Below are positions 24,571-32,934 of a stretch of DNA of 64,000 nucleotides, piece by piece. The notes under the pieces were generated by a model. The model was not told where the DNA came from and searched no databases. It was given only the letters and a program-made list of their open reading frames with translations. Within the stretch, counting starts at the first letter, position 1. The number at the start of each line of letters is the position of its first letter. Source of the stretch: Mesorhizobium_B sp963522145. GTDB lineage: Bacteria > Pseudomonadota > Alphaproteobacteria > Rhizobiales > Rhizobiaceae. The stretch covers positions 310,001 through 374,000 of the forward strand of contig CAUQXI010000001.1 of NCBI GenBank assembly GCA_963522145.1, in the 5' to 3' direction. Made by a program: the position numbers and the translations under genes.

Positions 24571-25578
24571 TTAGATCGTCTTGCCCAACGCCACGGCCGT
24601 GTCGGCCATGCGGTTCGAGAAGCCCCATTCGTTGTCGTACCACGAGAGAACGGAAACGAAGTTGCCGTCCATCACCTTGGTCTGGTCGAGGGCAGCCGTG
24701 GAGGAATGCGGATCGTGGTTGAAGTCTATCGACACGTTGGGGTGCCGGGTCACGGCGAGTACGCCCTTGAGCTTGCCTTCCGAGGCGGCGACAAGCGCCT
24801 GATTGATCTCGTCGGCGGTGGTCGAGCGCTTCGCGATGAACTTCAGATCCACCACCGAGACATTCGGGGTCGGCACGCGGATCGAGATACCGTCGAGCTT
24901 GCCCTTGAGCTCAGGCAGAACGAGGCCGATGGCCTTGGCCGCACCCGTCGAGGTCGGGATCTGCGAAAGTGCAGCGCCGCGAGCGCGGTAAAGATCCTTG
25001 TGCATGGTATCGAGCGTCGGCTGGTCGCCCGTATAGGAATGGATGGTGGTCATCATCCCTTTTTCGATGCCGACCGTCTCATGCAGCACGGCGGCGAGCG
25101 GAGCGAGGCAGTTGGTGGTGCAGGATGCGTTGGAGATCACCTTGTGCTCGGCGGTGAGCTTGTCGTGGTTGATGCCGTAAACCACGGTCAGGTCCGCGCC
25201 GTCCGAGGGAGCGGACACGATCACGCGCTTGGCGCCGGCGGTCAGATGGGCGGCAGCCTTGTCGCGCGCGGTGAAGATGCCCGTGCATTCGAGCGCGATG
25301 TCGATGTCGAGGTCCTTCCAGGGAAGCTGGGCCGGATCCTTGATCGCGGTGACTTTGAACTTCTCGCCGCCGATCACGATCTGGTCGCCGTCGACCGAGA
25401 CCTCGTGCGGGAACCTGCCATGCACGCTGTCGAAGCGGAGCAGGTGGGCATTGGTCTCGACCGGGCCGAGATCATTGACGGCCACGACGTCGATATCCTT
25501 GCGGCCCGATTCATAGATGGCGCGCACGATGTTGCGCCCGATACGGCCGAAGCCGTTGATGGCGACCCTGACGGTCAT
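24571..25578 (-). CDS. gapA: Glyceraldehyde-3-phosphate dehydrogenase, type I
   Basis: 335 aa. NAD-binding INGFGRIGR at 8-16; catalytic Cys153 in SNASCTTNCLAP and His180 in TTIHSYTGDQ. The Asp at the end of the second strand (VAVNDLG) suits NAD preference. It acts in glycolysis or gluconeogenesis between triose phosphate and 1,3-bisphosphoglycerate. It lies downstream of tkt (239-bp gap that should hold its own promoter) and upstream of the antiporter and pgk. Confidence 0.97.
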   Translation of the reverse strand: MTVRVAINGFGRIGRNIVRAIYESGRKDIDVVAVNDLGPVETNAHLLRFDSVHGRFPHEVSVDGDQIVIGGEKFKVTAIKDPAQLPWKDLDIDIALECTGIFTARDKAAAHLTAGAKRVIVSAPSDGADLTVVYGINHDKLTAEHKVISNASCTTNCLAPLAAVLHETVGIEKGMMTTIHSYTGDQPTLDTMHKDLYRARGAALSQIPTSTGAAKAIGLVLPELKGKLDGISIRVPTPNVSVVDLKFIAKRSTTADEINQALVAASEGKLKGVLAVTRHPNVSIDFNHDPHSSTAALDQTKVMDGNFVSVLSWYDNEWGFSNRMADTAVALGKTI

Positions 25579-25817
25579 GGCATTCTCCTCGACAAAGGCG
25601 CGGGGTGCGTTGCGCCGTTGACCGCTTCATAGCGAGGGAGGGCCGAAGAATCCAGAGCAGCGAGGCAAGGAATTCAATCGATTAGACGGTGAGCAGCGTT
25701 GAACTGCGCTGACCCGCTTTGCATCTTCGTCGTAGTGGAGGCCCTCAATGCGCCACCAGAACTACGGCCGAGGTGACGGCCGTGATCCTTGGTGGCTGAT
25801 CGGACCCGACGCGGCGA

Positions 25818-27863
25818 TCAGGGATGTGGGCGCGCCGGCTCCGTTTCCGGGATCGCGCGGGCATCCTCGCCTTGCGGCACGCCGTTCCGGACACGCTCGC
25901 GAGCGGCCGTGGCCACTGCCTCGGCCGTGATGCCGAAATATTTGTAGAGCTCTTCCGCCGGCGCGCTGGCGCCGAAGCCGGTCATGCCGATGAAAGCGCC
26001 GTCCGAGCCGATGAAGCGGTCCCAGCCAAGCCGGATCGCCGCTTCAACCGCGACGCGCACGGGTGCTTGGCCCAGCACCTTCTCGCGATAAGCCTTGTCC
26101 TGTTCCTCGAACAGCTCGAAGCAGGGCACCGATACGACGCGGGTGGGGGTGCCTTCGCCGTCGAGGATCTTCTTCGCGTCGAGCGCGATCTCGACCTCGG
26201 AGCCCGAAGCGAAGATCGTCACCTCGGCCTCGCCGCTCGCGGGCGCAAGCTCATAGGCGCCTTTCGCGGACAGGTTTTCTTCCGTGAACTCCTCGCGCAC
26301 CGCGCGCAGGTTCTGGCGCGTGAGAACAAGCGTGGACGGTGCCTTCGGCGACTTGATCGCCGTCTGCCAGCATTCCGCCGTTTCCGTCGCATCGGCGGGG
26401 CGGAAAACGAGGTGGTTGGGGATGGCGCGCAGGGCGGCCAGATGCTCCACCGGCTGATGGGTCGGGCCATCCTCGCCGAGCCCGATCGAGTCATGCGTCA
26501 TCACGAACAGCGAGCGGATGCCCATCACGGATGCAAGCCGCATCGCGGGACGCGCATAATCGGAGAAGCAGAAGAAGGTGCCGCCATAGGCGATCAACCC
26601 GCCATGCAGCGTGAGCCCATTCAGGGCCGCGGCCATGCCGAACTCGCGGATGCCGAAATGCAGGTAACGGCCGGAAAAGTCGCCGGGCTTGATCGGGTTG
26701 GTCTGGCTGGTCTTGGTGTTGTTGGACGGCGTGAGGTCGGCGGAGCCGCCGATCATCTCCGGGAGCGCGCCGTTGATCACTTCCAGGGCCATCTCAGACG
26801 ACTTACGGGTGGCCACCTTCGGCTTGTCCGCTGCCAGCTTGCGCTTGTAGTCGGCGATGGCGCCGTCGAAGTTGCCGAGCAATTCGCCCTTCATGCGGCG
26901 CTCGAACTCGGCGCGCTTGTCGGACTTCGCGACCCGCGCGTTCCATTCCTTTTGCGCGCCGTCTGAGCGACGCCCTGCCTCGCGCCATGCGTCGAGGATG
27001 TCGGACGGGATTTCGAAGGGCGGCGCGTCCCAGCCGAGCTTCTCCCGTGCGCCGGCGATCTCCTCCTTGCCGAGCGGCGAGCCGTGCACGGCCTTGGTGC
27101 CGGCCTTGGTGGGGGCGCCGAAGCCGATGGTGGTCTTGGCGGCGATCAGGGTTGGGCGGTCGGCAGCCTTGGCCTGCTCGATCGCACCCGCGATGGCTTC
27201 GGCGTCATGGCCATCGATGGCGATCGTGTTCCAACCGGAGGCTGCGAAGCGCTCGAGCTGGTTGGTCGAATCCGACAGCGACACAGGCCCGTCGATCGAG
27301 ATGTTGTTGTTATCCCAGAAGACGATGAGATTCTTGAGCTTCAAATGCCCGGCGAGCGCGATCGCCTCCTGCGACACGCCCTCCATCAGGCAGCCGTCGC
27401 CCGCGATCACATAGGTGTGGTGATCGACAAGCTCGTCGCCGAACTGAGCGTTCATGATGCGCTCGGAGAGCGCGAAGCCGACCGAGTTGGCGAGCCCCTG
27501 GCCGAGCGGGCCGGTGGTGGTCTCGATGCCCGCCGCAAAGCCGTATTCGGGATGGCCCGCAGTGCGCGAGCCGAGCTGGCGGAAGTTCTTCAGCTCCTCG
27601 ATCGTCATCTCGGGGTAGCCGGAAAGGTAAAGCACCGAGTAGAGCAGCATGGAGCCATGGCCAGCGGACAGGATGAAGCGGTCGCGATCCGGCCAATGCG
27701 GGTTCTGCGGATCGAATTTCAGATATTTCGTGAACAGCACGGTTGCGACATCGGCCATGCCCATGGGCAGACCGGGATGGCCGGAATTGGCCTTCTCCAC
27801 CGCGTCCATCGAAAGGAATCGAATGGCGTTCGCCATCCGGTCATGCTGCGTGCTGTTGCTCAT
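25818..27863 (-). CDS. tkt: Transketolase
   Basis: 681 aa. Thiamine-diphosphate motif GDGCLMEG starts at 155 and runs to the DNNN stretch; N-terminal NSGHPGLPMGMA, AGHGSMLLY and the pyrimidine-domain FMTHDSIGLGEDGPTHQP segment are intact. It transfers two-carbon units in the pentose phosphate pathway. The frame extends upstream to 27989, but the ATG at 27863 gives the standard N-terminus. It is divergent from DUF4164-zapA with a 222-bp shared control region in which I see no clear operator. Confidence 0.97.
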   Translation of the reverse strand: MSNSTQHDRMANAIRFLSMDAVEKANSGHPGLPMGMADVATVLFTKYLKFDPQNPHWPDRDRFILSAGHGSMLLYSVLYLSGYPEMTIEELKNFRQLGSRTAGHPEYGFAAGIETTTGPLGQGLANSVGFALSERIMNAQFGDELVDHHTYVIAGDGCLMEGVSQEAIALAGHLKLKNLIVFWDNNNISIDGPVSLSDSTNQLERFAASGWNTIAIDGHDAEAIAGAIEQAKAADRPTLIAAKTTIGFGAPTKAGTKAVHGSPLGKEEIAGAREKLGWDAPPFEIPSDILDAWREAGRRSDGAQKEWNARVAKSDKRAEFERRMKGELLGNFDGAIADYKRKLAADKPKVATRKSSEMALEVINGALPEMIGGSADLTPSNNTKTSQTNPIKPGDFSGRYLHFGIREFGMAAALNGLTLHGGLIAYGGTFFCFSDYARPAMRLASVMGIRSLFVMTHDSIGLGEDGPTHQPVEHLAALRAIPNHLVFRPADATETAECWQTAIKSPKAPSTLVLTRQNLRAVREEFTEENLSAKGAYELAPASGEAEVTIFASGSEVEIALDAKKILDGEGTPTRVVSVPCFELFEEQDKAYREKVLGQAPVRVAVEAAIRLGWDRFIGSDGAFIGMTGFGASAPAEELYKYFGITAEAVATAARERVRNGVPQGEDARAIPETEPARPHP

Positions 27864-28085
27864 GGGAACCGTTTCGCGAGGGAGGGGCTGTTGGCGGGGA
27901 CAATTAGCAGCGTGCCGGGGTCTGTCAATCGAACGCGCCGCGTCTTGTTTCTCCACCTGGCGCTTCGATGGCTCTTCGGCGGACGGCATGATTTGTTGAC
28001 GTTTGCTTCACCTGGCTTCACATCCCCTGGCGATAAGGCATTCTTTTCACGGCAGCGATTCGTCAAAGGTCGGGTGTAGGGCGAG

Positions 28086-28376
28086 ATGGGCTGGGATGGC
28101 GCACAGGGCGCGGAAACGCCGCTGAAGCAAGTGATCGGCCGGCTTGGCGCGGCGATGGAGGCGCTTGAAGCTGCCGCAGTCGCCCGGCTTGAGCGCGACG
28201 ATGAATATGCGGAAGCCGATGCCGAGGTTCAGCGCATGAACGCCGACCGCTCGCGGCTCGCCCAGGAACTGGACGGTTCGGAAGCGCGCGCCGAGCGTCT
28301 TTCCGAGGCCAACAAGGAAGTGTCGCGCCGCCTCGTCACGGCGATGGAAACGATCCGCGCGGTTCTGGACAGGTAA
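28086..28376 (+). CDS. DUF4164 coiled-coil protein
   Basis: 96 aa, almost wholly helical with strong heptads (LEAAAVARLERDDEYAEAD, then LAQELDGSEARAERLSEANK). This matches DUF4164, found in Hyphomicrobiales just upstream of zapA. It ends 2 bp before the zapA start, so the genes are co-translated and it may help ZapA at the division ring; that role is inferred from context only. Confidence 0.85.
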   Translation: MGWDGAQGAETPLKQVIGRLGAAMEALEAAAVARLERDDEYAEADAEVQRMNADRSRLAQELDGSEARAERLSEANKEVSRRLVTAMETIRAVLDR

Positions 28377-28378
28377 CG

Positions 28379-28741
28379 ATGCCCCAGGTCACGGTGACAA
28401 TCGACGGCAAGCAGTACCGCATGGCCTGCGACGAGGGGCAGGAAGACCACCTGATCGAGCTCGCCGGACGCTTCGACCGTGTCGTGGGCCAGCTGAAGGA
28501 GTCCTTCGGCGCGATCGGCGAGGGACGGCTCACCGTCATGGCCGGCATCACGCTGGTGGATGAAATGGGCGAGTTGCAGAAGCGGACAACGAAGCTCGAA
28601 GAAGAAATCGGAACTCTGAAAGGCGAGCGCGACGCGGCGCGTGCGGAGGCGCGGAAAAGCGAATCCGCGTTGACCGAGGCGCTGTCGGGTCTCGCGGCAC
28701 GGATGGAAGGCTTGGCGGAGAAGCTTTCGGAGCGGAGCTGA
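28379..28741 (+). CDS. zapA: Cell division protein ZapA
   Basis: 120 aa. The N-terminal QVTVTIDGKQYRMACDEGQE strand pair and LIELAGRFDRVVGQLK helix form the ZapA globular head; the C-terminal half is a coiled coil. ZapA bundles FtsZ filaments at midcell. In many proteobacteria zapA is followed by 6S RNA and the 5-formyl-THF cyclo-ligase gene; here the next gene is the convergent suhB, and those neighbours lie 22 kb away. Confidence 0.92.
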   Translation: MPQVTVTIDGKQYRMACDEGQEDHLIELAGRFDRVVGQLKESFGAIGEGRLTVMAGITLVDEMGELQKRTTKLEEEIGTLKGERDAARAEARKSESALTEALSGLAARMEGLAEKLSERS

Positions 28742-28765
28742 ACGAGGGTCTCAGCCGAGCCCGGA

Positions 28766-29569
28766 TCAGCGGGCCGCCGGGAGAGGCTTGGTCAACTGCT
28801 TCAGCAGCGCTTTGTGGATCGCCTCGTTGCCGGCGACGATCGAGCCGGAATCGAACATGGTCTGACCGCCGTCGCGATCGGATACGAAGCCGCCCGCCTC
28901 ACGGATGAGCAGCATTCCGGCTGCCATGTCCCAGGGCGACAGGGCATTCTCCCAGAACCCGTCCATGCGGCCGGCAGCGACCCAGGCGAGGTCGAGCGCC
29001 GCGCAGCCCAGGCGGCGGATGCCGATCGCCTCGCCCATCACGTTGCGGAGTTCCACCAGATATTGTCCGTGGCGCGAGCGGCCGAGATGGGGGATGCCGG
29101 TTCCGATCACGCAGTCCGACAAAGCCTTGCGGGCCGCGACCCGGAGCCTGCGATCGTTGAAAAAGGCGCCGCCGCCGCGCTCGGCCGTGTAAAGCTCGTC
29201 CATCGCGGGGTTGTAGATCACTCCGGCGACGACCTGTCCCTGCCGTTCGAGCGCAATCGAGATGGCGAAGATCGGAAGGCCGTGGAGGAAATTCGTCGTG
29301 CCGTCCAGCGGATCGACGATCCAGCGATGCTGATCGTCGTCGCCGGCCACCGGCCCGCGCTCCTCCATCAGGAAGCCGTAGCCGGACCGGGCGCGCGACA
29401 GCTCCTGGAACAGGATGTCCTCGGCCTTGCGGTCTGCCTGGCTGACGAAATCGCCGGGTCCTTTCAGCGAGACCTGGAGATTCTGCACCTCGCCGAAGTC
29501 GCGCGACAGCGAGCGCCCCGCCTTGCGGGCCGCTTCGACCATGATGTGAAGGATCGCGGAGCGCGCCAT
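28766..29569 (-). CDS. suhB: Inositol monophosphatase family protein
   Basis: 267 aa. Mg-binding and catalytic motifs: MEERGP (Glu69/Glu70) and WIVDPLDGTTNFLHG (Asp86, Asp89), with the later WDMAAGMLLIREAGG. SuhB-type enzymes hydrolyse inositol 1-phosphate; in E. coli SuhB also works in rRNA antitermination. The name is the usual one for this family, but the physiological role here is unproven. It is 18 bp downstream of efp and probably co-transcribed with it. Confidence 0.9.
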   Translation of the reverse strand: MARSAILHIMVEAARKAGRSLSRDFGEVQNLQVSLKGPGDFVSQADRKAEDILFQELSRARSGYGFLMEERGPVAGDDDQHRWIVDPLDGTTNFLHGLPIFAISIALERQGQVVAGVIYNPAMDELYTAERGGGAFFNDRRLRVAARKALSDCVIGTGIPHLGRSRHGQYLVELRNVMGEAIGIRRLGCAALDLAWVAAGRMDGFWENALSPWDMAAGMLLIREAGGFVSDRDGGQTMFDSGSIVAGNEAIHKALLKQLTKPLPAAR

Positions 29570-29587
29570 CGATGAGAATGCCTGTTC

Positions 29588-30154
29588 TTAATCCGCGCGA
29601 CGCAGATAGGTCAGCTCGTTGGTGTCGACCACGATGCGCTCGCCCGAGGCGATAAAGGGCGGCACCAGCACGCGGATGCCGTTCTCGAGAACGGCCGGCT
29701 TGTAGGAGGAGGCCGCCGTCTGACCCCTCACCACCGGATCGGCCTCGGCGATGGCCAGCGTCACGTGATCGGGAAGGCGGATGCCGATTGGGCGATCCTC
29801 GTAAAGCTCCACCGTCACCTTCATGCCGTCCTGAAGGAAGGCCGAGCGCTCGCCGACGAAATCCTTGGACAGTTCGAGCTGCTCGTAGGTGTCAGTGTCC
29901 ATGAAGACGAGGTTGTTGCCTTCCTCGTAAAGGAAGTTGAAGTCCTTGGGCTCCAGATGCACACGCTCCACCGTTTCGGCCGAGCGGAAGCGCTCGTTGA
30001 GCTTGGTGCCGTTCAGGAGATTCTTGAGCTCGACCTGATTATAGGCGCCGCCCTTGCCGGGCTTCACCGTGTTGGTCTTGACCGCTGCCCAAAGGCTCCC
30101 GTCATGCTCGATGACGTTGCCCGGACGGATCTCGTTGCCGTTGATCTTGGCCAT
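29588..30154 (-). CDS. efp: Translation elongation factor P
   Basis: 188 aa. MAKINGNEIRPGNVIEHDG is the family start, and Lys34 within VKPGKGGAY is the residue that is post-translationally modified in many bacteria. EF-P relieves ribosomes stalled at polyproline. I see no modification enzyme (EpmA/EpmB) in the window. The window contains several Pro-rich proteins (TolA, DUF1036 tail, the last gene) that could be clients. The longer frame to 30244 is rejected in favour of the canonical ATG. Confidence 0.96.
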   Translation of the reverse strand: MAKINGNEIRPGNVIEHDGSLWAAVKTNTVKPGKGGAYNQVELKNLLNGTKLNERFRSAETVERVHLEPKDFNFLYEEGNNLVFMDTDTYEQLELSKDFVGERSAFLQDGMKVTVELYEDRPIGIRLPDHVTLAIAEADPVVRGQTAASSYKPAVLENGIRVLVPPFIASGERIVVDTNELTYLRRAD

Positions 30155-30214
30155 TGAAATGCTTTTCGCGAAAAGGGAAAGGGCGGCTGAAAGGCGAAGC
30201 CGCACCGTGGCGCG

Positions 30215-30265
30215 CTCCTGACCACAAATCAGGAGGGGAGGCAAGGGAGCGTGGTCTCTCCACGC
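30215..30265 (-). promoter_or_regulatory. Two hairpins upstream of efp
   Basis: Between the Sel1 gene stop and efp lie two perfect inverted repeats: GCGTGG/CCACGC with a 5-base loop (30249-30265) and a 7-bp stem of CTCCTGA with its complement around a 7-base loop (30215-30235). Neither is followed by a U tract. They may be part of the efp leader or processing sites. The rest of the 154-bp gap shows nothing I recognise. Confidence 0.35.
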
Positions 30266-30308
30266 AGGTGCGCGGTCGCCTCAAGCACTCTCGCCGGCAC
30301 GAAGAACA

Positions 30309-31262
30309 TCAGCGCAGGCGGTTGGCCTTTTCCAGGGCGGATTTCTGCTCGTCTTCCGTGAGGCCGGCGAGCAGGTCTTCCAGCACCGCGTCCTTTAGGC
30401 CGGCGCGTCGCGCGACGAAATACCAGGCGGCGGCGGCGATGTTGTCGGGGTCCGTGCCGATCCCGCTCATGTAAAGCTTGGCGAGCCGGCTCTGCGCGGC
30501 GACGTTGCCCTGCGAGGCTGCGCGGCGCAGCCAGTGGAAGCCGGCCTTCACGTCTTTCGGCCCGCCGCGCCCCTCCACCAGCCATGTGCCGAGGTCGAGC
30601 TCCGCCGTGTCATAGGCGCCTTGCGCCGCGAGATTCAGCCAGCGGCGTGCCTCTGCTTCATCCTGCTTCTGCCCGCCGGAACCGTTTTCGGCGAGCTGCG
30701 CCATGGCATATTGCGCGTCGGGCAGCCCTGCCTCGGCGGCGCGCTTGTAATAGATGGCGGCGCGGGTAAGGCCCTTGTCGCCGGGCTCGCGCTGAACCAC
30801 CATCTGGGCGAAATTGAACTGTGCGAGCCGGTTGCCAGCCTCGGCTGCGGCCTCCATCAGGGCATAGGCGCCGTTTTCGTCCTTTTTGACGAAGCGGCCG
30901 TCGAGCAGGATCAGCGCATATTGGAACTGCGCTTCGGGCACGCCGTGCTCGGCGGCCTTTTCATACCATTTGGCGGCCTGCGCCTCGTCGCGCTTCATGC
31001 CAAGCCCGCGCGACAGGAGCTCGGCCATCAGCGTCTGCGCAGCCGGATCGCCATTGTTGGCGCGGGGAAGGGCGAGGTTGAAGGCGGTCACGTAAAGGCC
31101 GCGCTGAAAGGCGCCATAGGCCTGATCGAGCGGCCGCCCCCCGAAGCGGCCGGGGTCGACGCTTCCCGCGAGCATCCCTCCGGGGCGTCCGCCATCGGTT
31201 GCGCGAGCGGGCAGCGCGGCAAGCAGGCAGAGGCTCGCAAGAAGAACGGCGCGCAGCCTCAT
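30309..31262 (-). CDS. Exported Sel1-repeat protein
   Basis: 317 aa with a signal peptide (MRLRAVLLASLCLLAALPARA). About six Sel1-like repeats follow, recognisable by A-x-x-W-Y/L-x-K-A-A-x-x-G motifs such as AAKWYEKAAEHGVPEAQF and AIYYKRAAEAGLPDAQYAM. Sel1 repeats form a solenoid that binds other proteins; exported rhizobial members include regulators of exopolysaccharide and envelope functions, but this one is not clearly ExoR. Its ATG overlaps the stop of the ThiE-like gene (ATGA). Confidence 0.85.
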   Translation of the reverse strand: MRLRAVLLASLCLLAALPARATDGGRPGGMLAGSVDPGRFGGRPLDQAYGAFQRGLYVTAFNLALPRANNGDPAAQTLMAELLSRGLGMKRDEAQAAKWYEKAAEHGVPEAQFQYALILLDGRFVKKDENGAYALMEAAAEAGNRLAQFNFAQMVVQREPGDKGLTRAAIYYKRAAEAGLPDAQYAMAQLAENGSGGQKQDEAEARRWLNLAAQGAYDTAELDLGTWLVEGRGGPKDVKAGFHWLRRAASQGNVAAQSRLAKLYMSGIGTDPDNIAAAAWYFVARRAGLKDAVLEDLLAGLTEDEQKSALEKANRLR

Positions 31263-31978
31263 GCGTCTTCTTCCTCCCGGCCGTCTTCAGGCAGATCATC
31301 CTCCGGTGACTCGTATTCCTTGAGAGCGTCGCCGAAATGCGGCCCCTCGTCGAGCAGACGGTTGGCTTCCGCTACCTGTGCCGTCGGATCAAGGCCGTCG
31401 CCGAAAACGGCCGCGCTCAACGCCACGAAGTCTGCGCCGGTCGTCGCGACAGTCGCGACAGTGGCAATGTCGGAGCCGGCGGCCACGATGCAGGGCAGGG
31501 CGATCATCTCCGCCCACCAGCGGCCAAGCGACAGGTTGCGCGGATGCGGCTCGGGCTTGTCGTCATAGCCGAAGCGGCCGAAGAAAATGTAGTCGGGACG
31601 CTCTTCGCCGAGATCGAGCGCGTCGTCGCGCGTCTTGGCGCCACCCGTGCCGACCGCCATGCGGGAGCCGACGCGACCGATGGCCTCGGCCAGCTCGGTC
31701 TTGCGGACCTCAAGATGAACCCCGTCGGCCCCCAGTCGATCGGCGACCCGCGTCGAGCCGGCGATCACGGCGGCCGCTCCCGTTTCCTGGACGATCGTTA
31801 CCAACGGCGCGGCCGCGGCCTGAAATGCGTCCTCGTCCAGACTGCCTTGCGGCAGGATCACGCTCGCCACGTCACCGCCTTTCAGCGCGGCCGCGAGCCG
31901 GGGCGCGAAATCGTTTGCGGCGAAATCAAGCGGCGCGATCAGCACGATGCGGCAGCGGTCGGAAGGTGTGGAAGGCAT
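31259..31978 (-). CDS. ThiE-like (thiamine phosphate synthase family) protein, divergent
   Basis: 239 aa, a TIM barrel similar to ThiE. Strands such as RCRIVLIAPLD, AAVIAGSTRVADRLGADGVHLE and PDYIFFGRFG are recognisable. The usual Mg-diphosphate motif after the VHL strand (normally GQ-x-D) reads EVRKTE, and the GxSxHS loop is replaced by GTGGAKTRDD, so it may not be a working thiamine phosphate synthase. The C-terminal ~30 residues form an acidic tail (SPEDDLPEDGREEEDA) foreign to ThiE. I used the ATG at 31978; the upstream 30 codons look non-coding. It is translationally coupled to the Sel1 gene; no other thi gene is present. Confidence 0.72.
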   Translation of the reverse strand: MPSTPSDRCRIVLIAPLDFAANDFAPRLAAALKGGDVASVILPQGSLDEDAFQAAAAPLVTIVQETGAAAVIAGSTRVADRLGADGVHLEVRKTELAEAIGRVGSRMAVGTGGAKTRDDALDLGEERPDYIFFGRFGYDDKPEPHPRNLSLGRWWAEMIALPCIVAAGSDIATVATVATTGADFVALSAAVFGDGLDPTAQVAEANRLLDEGPHFGDALKEYESPEDDLPEDGREEEDA

Positions 31979-32148
31979 GAAAACAAACCGGAGGATGTGA
32001 GAAAAGGCTTCTGATGGTGGATCATGTTGTCTTTTGGGCGAACCTCCACCCGGGGCAAGCGTCTGCACGGCCTATCCCGGCTCTTCTTTCCAGGCTTGGT
32101 TTACCCGCGCCGGTTTCGCTTTGTTCCGGCAGCCTATAGAAGAAAACC

Positions 32149-32934
32149 ATGTTCAACCTTGCCTGGCCGCCGTTGCTGTCCGATCCGGCCTTCTACGCCG
32201 TGGCGCTTCCCGCCGTGATGCTGGTGGGGCTGTCCAAGGGCGGCTTCGGCGGGGGCGTGGGCTTCGTGGGCGTGCCGCTGATGGCGCTCGTCATGCCGCC
32301 CGTGCAGGCGGCGGCGATCCTTTTGCCTATACTGATCCTGATGGACGTGGTTTCGCTCTGGACATGGCGCGGCGTGTTCGACCGGCAAACGCTTGCCTTT
32401 ATGCTGCCGGGCGCCTTTCTGGGGATCGCTCTCGGCTGGTGGACGGCGACGATCGTCACGGCGGACGCGATCCGGCTGATCGTGGGAACGGTCGCGATCC
32501 TGTTTGTCGGACGCTGGCTCTGGCAGCGGCTCCGCCATGGACGGGAGCCCACCGCCCCTCCGAACCGCGCTCGCGGCACCTTCTGGGGTGCGGTCGCGGG
32601 CTTCGTCAGCTTCGTGGCGCATGTGGGCGGGCCGCCCTTCCAGGTTTACGCCATGCCGCTCCGGCTCTCGCCCGCGTTGTTCACCGGCACGAGCGTGGTG
32701 TTCTTCGCCGTCACCAATGCGGTGAAGCTCGTTCCTTATTTCCTGCTCGGCCAGTTCGATGCCGCAAACCTCGCGGCTTCCGCCGTGCTGATGCCGATCG
32801 CGCCGGTCTTCACGCTTCTGGGCGCCTGGCTCGTGCGGCGCATGAGGCCGGAACTGTTCTACCCCTTCACCTACGGCACGGTGGGACTGGTGGCGGTGAA
32901 GCTCGTCTGGGACGGTGCGGCTTCGCTTTGGTGA
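32149..32934 (+). CDS. TauE/SafE (TSUP) family membrane transporter
   Basis: 261 aa with about eight membrane helices arranged as two repeats. The first carries GLSKGGFGGGVGFVGVPLMA, the typical glycine-rich TSUP motif, and the second GFVSFVAHVGGPPFQVYAMP. The family exports or imports sulfite, sulfoacetate, taurine and other organic anions; the ligand is not evident. It converges directly on acvB with no gap (stops abut at 32934/32935), so transcripts must overlap. Confidence 0.88.
   Translation: MFNLAWPPLLSDPAFYAVALPAVMLVGLSKGGFGGGVGFVGVPLMALVMPPVQAAAILLPILILMDVVSLWTWRGVFDRQTLAFMLPGAFLGIALGWWTATIVTADAIRLIVGTVAILFVGRWLWQRLRHGREPTAPPNRARGTFWGAVAGFVSFVAHVGGPPFQVYAMPLRLSPALFTGTSVVFFAVTNAVKLVPYFLLGQFDAANLAASAVLMPIAPVFTLLGAWLVRRMRPELFYPFTYGTVGLVAVKLVWDGAASLW

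Noticed and set aside
25748..25930. 60-codon plus-strand frame between gapA and tkt, with a GGAGG upstream
   Set aside because: More than half overlaps the 3' end of tkt on the other strand and the residues look like GC-frame noise.
28742..28765. 6S RNA after zapA, where it is often found
   Set aside because: Only 24 bp separate zapA and suhB; the 6S candidate is instead at 6.4-6.6 kb.
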